Source: Nitrospirota bacterium
Lineage (GTDB): Bacteria > Nitrospirota > Thermodesulfovibrionia > Thermodesulfovibrionales > Dissulfurispiraceae
Direction: 5' to 3'
DNA: 9,044 nt
Assembly (NCBI GenBank): GCA_016212685.1
Contig: JACREW010000111.1
Span: 1-9,044 of the forward strand
Below the pieces are notes generated by a model that ran no database searches, was not told where the DNA came from, and saw nothing but the letters and a program-made list of their open reading frames with translations. Position numbers and translations under genes: made by a program. Positions 4,953-9,044 of the stretch are shown piece by piece (within the stretch, counting starts at the first letter, position 1; each line of letters begins with the position of its first letter).

Positions 4953-6587
4953 TTAGTACATTCCTTCCATTCCGCCGCCGGGCATCGGAGGCATCATCTT
5001 CCTGTCTTCTTCAGGCAGATCCGCAATCATAACCTCTGTGGTGAGCATGAGGCCTGCAACGGACGCAGCGTTTTGAAGCGCCGTCCTTGTGACCTTTGTG
5101 GGGTCGATGATACCGGCCTTGAGCATGTCGGTGTATTCTTCCTTATATGCATCATAGCCAAATCCGGCATCTTTTGACTCCTTTACTTTCTCGACTACTA
5201 TTGAGCCTTCCATGCCGGCGTTTGCCACAATCTGTCTTATAGGCTCTTCGAGCGCTCTCCTGACTATGCTCACGCCGATCTGCTGGTCGTGGTCTAATTT
5301 TACCTTGTCGAGGGACTTGATGCACCTGATGAGCGCAACTCCTCCGCCCGTGACTATGCCTTCTTCGACAGCAGCCCTTGTTGCATGGAGGGCGTCTTCC
5401 ACCCTCGCCTTTTTCTCCTTCATCTCCGACTCGGTTGCCGCGCCTACATTTATTACAGCAACTCCGCCGACGAGCTTTGCGAGCCTTTCCTGAAGTTTCT
5501 CCCTGTCATAATCGGAAGTGGTCTCCTCAACCTGTGCCTTTAGCTGTTTTACCCTGCCCTGAATCTGGGCGTGGTCTCCCGCGCCCTCGACTATGGTGGT
5601 ATTGTCTTTGTCCACCGTTATCTTCCTCGCCCTTCCGAGGTCGTTGATCTTCACGTTTTCGAGCTTGAGTCCGATGTCTTCGGATATTACGGTGCCGCCG
5701 GTGAGGATTGCGATATCCTCCATCATAGCCTTTCTCCTGTCTCCGAAGCCGGGCGCCTTAACCGCGCAGACCTGAAGCGTGCCGCGGAGCTTATTAACGA
5801 CCAGCGTTGCGAGGGCCTCGCCTTCCACTTCCTCTGCTATTATTACAAGCGGCTTACCCATCTTTGCTATCTGTTCGAGGATGGGAAGCATGTCTTTCAT
5901 GCTCGATATTTTTTTGTCGTGGATGAGAATGAACGCGCTGTCGAGCACGCACTCCATCCTGTCCGGGTCAGTTATAAAATACGGCGAAACATAGCCCCTG
6001 TCGAACTGCATGCCCTCGACCACATCGAGGGTGGTGGCCATGCTCTTTGCCTCTTCAACGGTGATTACGCCGTCTTTGCCGACCTTGTCCATTGCCTCTG
6101 CGATGAGCTCTCCGATTGACGGGTCATTGTTTGCGGATATGGTTCCGACCTGCGCTATCTCCTTCTTCTCAGCCACAGGCTTGGACATTTTCTTTAATTC
6201 GTCTATTACTGCTTCAACCGCCTTGTCGATTCCCCTTTTAAGGTCGATGGCATTGGCGCCTGCGGTAACATGCTTCATGCCTTCTTTGTAAATGGAGTAT
6301 GCGAGGACTGTTGCGGTTGTCGTTCCGTCTCCTGCCACGTCGGAGGTCTTTGACGCTACCTCTCTCAAAAGCTGCGCGCCCATGTTTTCATAAGGGTCTT
6401 TGAGCTCTATTTCCTTTGCGACGGTTACGCCGTCCTTTGTGATGTTCGGCGCGCCGAACTTCCTGTCTATTATGACGTTTCTGCCCCTGGGGCCGAGGGT
6501 TGCCTTAACCGCGTCGGTTAAAATATTTACGCCCCTTAAAATCGACTGCCGTGCCGCCTCATCAAACAAAAGCTGTTTTGCTGCCAT
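4953..6587 (-). CDS. groEL: Chaperonin GroEL (Hsp60, 60 kDa subunit)
   Basis: This 544-residue cytoplasmic chaperonin forms the double-ring cage that folds proteins using ATP, together with GroES. Conserved landmarks are in place: KATLGPRGRNVIID (about 28-41), the AGDGTTTATVLA loop with Asp87 needed for ATP hydrolysis, the apical domain with KAPGFGDRRKAMMEDIA (about 277-293), and ARVEDALHATRAAVEEG with Asp398 and the following GGGVAL. The C-terminal tail ends PGGGMEGMY and is a short version of the Gly-Met repeat tail found in E. coli GroEL. The ATG at 6587 is preceded by AAGGAGGA. The gene follows groES by 28 nt, forming one operon under CIRCE control, and ends at a strong hairpin. No lesion or missing motif seen. 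Confidence 0.99.
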   Translation of the reverse strand: MAAKQLLFDEAARQSILRGVNILTDAVKATLGPRGRNVIIDRKFGAPNITKDGVTVAKEIELKDPYENMGAQLLREVASKTSDVAGDGTTTATVLAYSIYKEGMKHVTAGANAIDLKRGIDKAVEAVIDELKKMSKPVAEKKEIAQVGTISANNDPSIGELIAEAMDKVGKDGVITVEEAKSMATTLDVVEGMQFDRGYVSPYFITDPDRMECVLDSAFILIHDKKISSMKDMLPILEQIAKMGKPLVIIAEEVEGEALATLVVNKLRGTLQVCAVKAPGFGDRRKAMMEDIAILTGGTVISEDIGLKLENVKINDLGRARKITVDKDNTTIVEGAGDHAQIQGRVKQLKAQVEETTSDYDREKLQERLAKLVGGVAVINVGAATESEMKEKKARVEDALHATRAAVEEGIVTGGGVALIRCIKSLDKVKLDHDQQIGVSIVRRALEEPIRQIVANAGMEGSIVVEKVKESKDAGFGYDAYKEEYTDMLKAGIIDPTKVTRTALQNAASVAGLMLTTEVMIADLPEEDRKMMPPMPGGGMEGMY

Positions 6588-6615
6588 ATGCTTTCCTCCT
6601 TATTTCTTATTATTC

Positions 6616-6879
6616 TTATTCGATGATTCCCAGTAGGTCTTCTTCTTTGACTATCAGGTATTCAGTGTCGTCGAGCTTGATCTTGGAACCCGAATACTTG
6701 TCGAAGAGCACTGTGTTGCCCTTCTTCACCTCTTTGACCTCAGAGCCTACTGCCTCCACGGTTCCCTTCTGCGGCTTCTCCTTTGCCACGTCGGGCACGT
6801 AGATGCCGCCGGCGGTCTTTTCCATAGCTTCTTCGGAATACGTCACTACTACCCTGTCCTTGAGCGGTCTGATCTTCAT
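6616..6879 (-). CDS. groES: Co-chaperonin GroES (10 kDa) with shortened roof region
   Basis: This 87-residue co-chaperonin forms the heptameric lid of the GroEL cage. It has the usual start (MKIRPLKDRVVV), a mobile loop (about 15-33) with GGIYVPD supplying the hydrophobic Ile26-Tyr27-Val28 contact with GroEL, AKEKPQKGTVEAVG, VLFDKYSG, and the closing EYLIVKEEDLLGIIE. Typical proteins have about 95-97 residues. The shortfall is in the roof hairpin, where only GSEVKEVKKGN (about 45-55) lies between the VEAVG and VLF strands, roughly 8 residues fewer than usual. The ATG at 6879 has AAGGAGGT upstream. It is the first gene of the groES-groEL operon with a CIRCE-controlled promoter. Confidence 0.98.
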   Translation of the reverse strand: MKIRPLKDRVVVTYSEEAMEKTAGGIYVPDVAKEKPQKGTVEAVGSEVKEVKKGNTVLFDKYSGSKIKLDDTEYLIVKEEDLLGIIE

Positions 6880-6917
6880 ACAGATACCTCCTTAATTGGT
6901 TTTGATTTTTGGTTTTT

Positions 6918-6950
6918 TGATTTCAGATTTAAAACATAAACCTGAAATCA
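6918..6950. repeat. Inverted repeat in the groESL 5' leader
   Basis: TGATTTCAG (6918-6926) and CTGAAATCA (6942-6950) are perfect 9-nt arms around a 15-nt A/T-rich loop. In the groESL leader RNA this would form a hairpin between the CIRCE element and the groES ribosome site. On the minus strand it is followed by A-rich sequence, so it is not an intrinsic terminator for groESL. It may affect mRNA stability or temperature response; no function is shown. Confidence 0.6.
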
Positions 6951-6964
6951 CCGGTCTAATTTTG

Positions 6965-6991
6965 TTAGCACTCTCATCAGACGAGTGCTAA
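6965..6991. promoter_or_regulatory. CIRCE operator (HrcA binding site)
   Basis: TTAGCACTC (6965-6973), 9-nt spacer, GAGTGCTAA (6983-6991): a perfect match to the CIRCE consensus. HrcA binds it to repress groESL and releases it under heat stress. It overlaps the proposed -10 box and transcription start. hrcA itself is not in this window. Confidence 0.98.
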
Positions 6992-7019
6992 TATATCCGG
7001 TAATGGCGCATTGTAGCAA
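6990..7019 (-). promoter_or_regulatory. groESL promoter
   Basis: On the minus strand TTGCTA (7019-7014) lies 18 nt upstream of TATATT (6995-6990), a reasonable vegetative -35/-10 pair. The -10 box touches the CIRCE element, so HrcA binding would block it. The 18-nt spacing is at the long end of normal. Confidence 0.65.
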
Positions 7020-7035
7020 GGGAGATTAAGGGGAA

Positions 7036-7049
7036 ATAATAGCTATTAT
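7036..7049. repeat. 14-bp perfect palindrome upstream of groESL
   Basis: ATAATAGCTATTAT is self-complementary over 14 bp. It lies between the stop of the rhomboid gene and the groESL promoter. It has no T-rich tail long enough to call a terminator in either direction. It could be an additional regulator site or a weak 3' hairpin of the rhomboid mRNA. Confidence 0.5.
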
Positions 7050-7093
7050 CTTAGATTTTTACGCTTTTTTATCTATTTTCGACGATTTTCAGA

Positions 7094-7774
7094 TTAATGA
7101 TAAATTTTTTTGTACCCTTTACGCGGAAGCCATAGTTTAATAGTGAGAAGCCCTGCAAGAAATCCGCCTATGTGGGCGAACCATGCTACTCCGCCCTGAT
7201 TCAGCAGGCCCTTGCTGAGGAGGCCGTTGATGACCTGTATCACTATCCAGAAGCCGATTACAAACACTGCCGGAATCCTGACAATCTGCCAGAAAAATCC
7301 GAAAAACAGGAGCGTAGAAACCCGCGCATGGGGAAATAAGAGAATATACGCCCCTAAGATTCCCGACACGGCCCCGCTCGCGCCTATCATGGGGATGACG
7401 GCATGGGCGTCCGTAAGCGCGTGGCTGTAAGCGGCTATGACGCCAGATAATAGGTAGAATATAAAAAACTTAAAATGTCCGACCGAGTCTTCGATATTGT
7501 TGCCGAATATCCAGAGATAAAGCATATTGCCCGCGAGGTGGAAAAACCCGCCGTGCAAAAACATCGATGTGAATACGGTTGCCGCAACCGGAACCGGCTG
7601 GGCGCTTTCAAAGGAGATTAAATTATGAGGTATTGCTCCGTAAAAATAGGCTATTTTTTGAATGCCTGTAGGTGATGAGAGTTCCCATACGAATACAATG
7701 CAGTTTATAACAATCAGTCCGATTGTAACAAAGGGAAAGGTCTGTGTCGGATTATCGTCTTTAAAAGGAATCAT
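7094..7774 (-). CDS. Rhomboid-family intramembrane serine protease
   Basis: This 226-residue multi-span membrane protease cleaves substrates within the membrane. It starts at the ATG at 7774, giving MIPFKDDNPTQTFPFVT, the usual start of this rhomboid group; a TTG at 7816 would add 14 residues that look like read-through leader. Neither start has a good Shine-Dalgarno sequence. About six membrane segments are visible. The active-site elements are FHLAGNMLYLWIFGNNIED (His79, Asn83), GASGAVSGILGAY with nucleophile Ser133, and WFAHIGGFLAGLL with His201, so the Ser-His dyad is complete. It lies about 215 bp upstream of groES on the same strand, but groES has its own promoter, and there is no clear terminator between them. 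Its substrate is not indicated by context. Confidence 0.93.
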   Translation of the reverse strand: MIPFKDDNPTQTFPFVTIGLIVINCIVFVWELSSPTGIQKIAYFYGAIPHNLISFESAQPVPVAATVFTSMFLHGGFFHLAGNMLYLWIFGNNIEDSVGHFKFFIFYLLSGVIAAYSHALTDAHAVIPMIGASGAVSGILGAYILLFPHARVSTLLFFGFFWQIVRIPAVFVIGFWIVIQVINGLLSKGLLNQGGVAWFAHIGGFLAGLLTIKLWLPRKGYKKIYH

Positions 7775-7795
7775 GATGAATATTATTTTAGTCTG

Positions 7796-7817
7796 TTTGA
7801 AAGAATTTTTCTTCAAA
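7796..7817. repeat. Imperfect inverted repeat in the divergent intergenic region
   Basis: TTTGAAAGAA (7796-7805) and TTCTTCAAA (7809-7817) pair with one bulged A. The repeat lies in the A/T-rich gap (7775-7870) between the divergent rhomboid and receptor genes. It could be a shared operator. No convincing -35/-10 pair was found for either gene in this gap. Confidence 0.3.
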
Positions 7818-7870
7818 AATTTTTAAAGGCTAAATTGCAAATTACTGACAGGCTGATGTATGTTAATTTT

Positions 7871-9044
7871 ATGCGGTTGAAGATCAGGCAGAAGCTCCTT
7901 ATATTATTTTTAAGTTTAACCACTTTATCGACTGCCACGGTATTCATTTTGGGTTATATAGTAAGCAGCCGAGCCCTCGCCGGCAAGGTTGAAGAAGAGC
8001 TGAGGCTGTCTCTCAAACGTTCCTCGGAAGACGTGAATAACTTCCTGCAGGACCAGAAGGATGAAGTTAGAGCCGTTGCCGAATTGCCGTTGTTAAGGGA
8101 TATATTCAGTTCTCTAAAAAACGGAACCTATGGTGATTTTGAAAGGAATCGAAAATTAATAGAACACTTTTTCCTCCAATACCAAAAAAACAGAAAGGCG
8201 GTTCAGGCCATAAGGGTGGTGGATACAAAGGGGCAGGTGCTTGTTAAGGTGAAGGAACTGAAAATCATGGATAAAACCAGAGCGCATCCGGAATTGCCGG
8301 TTATATCTGTCGGTTCCCTTTTTGAAAAGCATTTTTTTGCCGAGATGATGGGACTGAAAAAGGGAGAGGTCTGGATGTCCAGCTTTGAACTGGGTATTGA
8401 CAACAATCAATTCTGCCCGCCGATGATAAGGATTGCCGCCCCCATTTATCTTGACAATGTGTTATCGGGGATCTTGCTCATAAATATCTGGGGGCAGAGG
8501 ATCGGAGAGATAGTAAACAACACCATAGGAAAAAACTACGGTTATTCCTTTCTTGCGGAGAAAAACCTCCTCGACCCTGAGCGTCATGGGATATATCTTT
8601 ATCATCCTGATGCAGGCATATGTTTTCTAAATCAAACGGGGATGGGAAGTAATTTCTTTAAGGATTATCCGGAGACGGTAAAATTGATGAATAAAGATGA
8701 AGGCGCTGTCCATAATCTATCTTCATCAAAAGACCTGATCGCACTTGTATATTACTCTCCATATGCCTCGCAGGAAAGGGGCTGGCTTATGGCAACCGTT
8801 GCCGACAGGGATAAAGTCCTTGCCCCTGTGATTCAACAGAAAAAGGTTATGCTTGCGGTCGGCCTCATCACCATAATAGCAGCAGCCGTCAGCGCTGTTT
8901 TACTTTCAAAGACACTCACAAAGCCCATAAGCCTTCTCTCCGGAGGCGCAAAGGAGATAGGTTCCGGCAATCTTGACTATAGGATCGATGTCTCTTCAGG
9001 AGATGAAATAGGAGACCTCGCAAGGGGATTTAATTCCATGTCGG
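7871..9044 (+). CDS. Cache/HAMP transmembrane receptor, output domain outside window
   Basis: This frame is open from the ATG at 7871 to the right edge (391 codons). An in-frame ATG at 7856 is an alternative start; neither has a good ribosome site, but MRLKIRQKLL is a usual receptor N-terminus. The first membrane span is about residues 8-29. The extracytoplasmic part (about 30-320) looks like a double Cache sensor: IRVVDTKGQVLVKV, IRIAAPIYLDNVLSGILLIN, then a second module with GYSFLAEKN and IYLYHPDAG. The second span (about 323-345) is followed by a HAMP linker with TKPISLLSGGAKEIGSGNLD and GDEIGDLARGFNSMS. Such proteins are sensor histidine kinases, chemoreceptors or GGDEF enzymes; which one cannot be told because the C-terminal domain is missing. 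It is divergent from the rhomboid gene. The ligand is unknown. Confidence 0.88.
   Translation, partial: MRLKIRQKLLILFLSLTTLSTATVFILGYIVSSRALAGKVEEELRLSLKRSSEDVNNFLQDQKDEVRAVAELPLLRDIFSSLKNGTYGDFERNRKLIEHFFLQYQKNRKAVQAIRVVDTKGQVLVKVKELKIMDKTRAHPELPVISVGSLFEKHFFAEMMGLKKGEVWMSSFELGIDNNQFCPPMIRIAAPIYLDNVLSGILLINIWGQRIGEIVNNTIGKNYGYSFLAEKNLLDPERHGIYLYHPDAGICFLNQTGMGSNFFKDYPETVKLMNKDEGAVHNLSSSKDLIALVYYSPYASQERGWLMATVADRDKVLAPVIQQKKVMLAVGLITIIAAAVSAVLLSKTLTKPISLLSGGAKEIGSGNLDYRIDVSSGDEIGDLARGFNSMS

Noticed and set aside
5571..6119. Long plus-strand frame (182 codons) within groEL
   Set aside because: A shadow of the conserved groEL gene; no ribosome site, and long antisense frames are common opposite GC-rich conserved genes.
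8156..8410. Two minus-strand frames opposite the receptor gene
   Set aside because: Antisense to an unbroken frame with Cache and HAMP features; no independent support.

Overview
The window is a piece of bacterial chromosome with moderate GC content. It holds a block of conserved housekeeping genes on the minus strand and a small accessory block at the left edge. GroEL, GroES with a CIRCE (HrcA) operator, IspG, MltG, a rhomboid protease and a Cache/HAMP receptor point to an anaerobe-like Gram-negative or deep-branching lineage. My impression from the protein wording is Nitrospirota/Thermodesulfovibrionia or a related deltaproteobacterial group; this is inference, not shown by the sequence.

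Accessory block (about 1-2700). The left edge is the 5' end of an insertion sequence: 17 transposase codons reading off the window on the minus strand, and a terminal region with two 24-nt direct repeats. Next, on the plus strand, come a small antitoxin-like gene with no toxin beside it (213-452), a secreted protein with a coiled coil and a BamE-like C-terminal motif (495-1331), a single-span membrane protein abutting it (1334-1870), and a complete toxin-antitoxin pair of the HigB/HigA (RelE/XRE) type (2009-2679). The pair has its own promoter, a palindromic operator and an intrinsic terminator.

Housekeeping block (2702-7774, all minus strand, so transcription runs right to left). A rhomboid-family intramembrane protease lies upstream of groES-groEL. 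The groESL operon has a recognisable promoter overlapped by a perfect CIRCE element and ends in a strong hairpin. Beyond that hairpin, mltG (endolytic murein transglycosylase) and ispG (isoprenoid precursor synthesis) form a tightly spaced pair. ispG converges on the toxin-antitoxin operon.

Right edge (7871-9044, plus strand). A receptor with two membrane spans, a Cache-like sensor and a HAMP domain runs off the window, so its output domain is not visible.

The points most worth a second look are a heptanucleotide tandem repeat inside the ispG reading frame, a GroES that appears to lack most of its roof hairpin, a toxin-antitoxin promoter placed so close to the toxin ATG that the mRNA may be leaderless, a HigA-like antitoxin whose C-terminus is encoded by hairpin-forming DNA and whose stop codon lies in the terminator stem, and the unexplained secreted/membrane gene pair. 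I see no CRISPR array, tRNA or rRNA, and nothing that is clearly a new multi-gene system.
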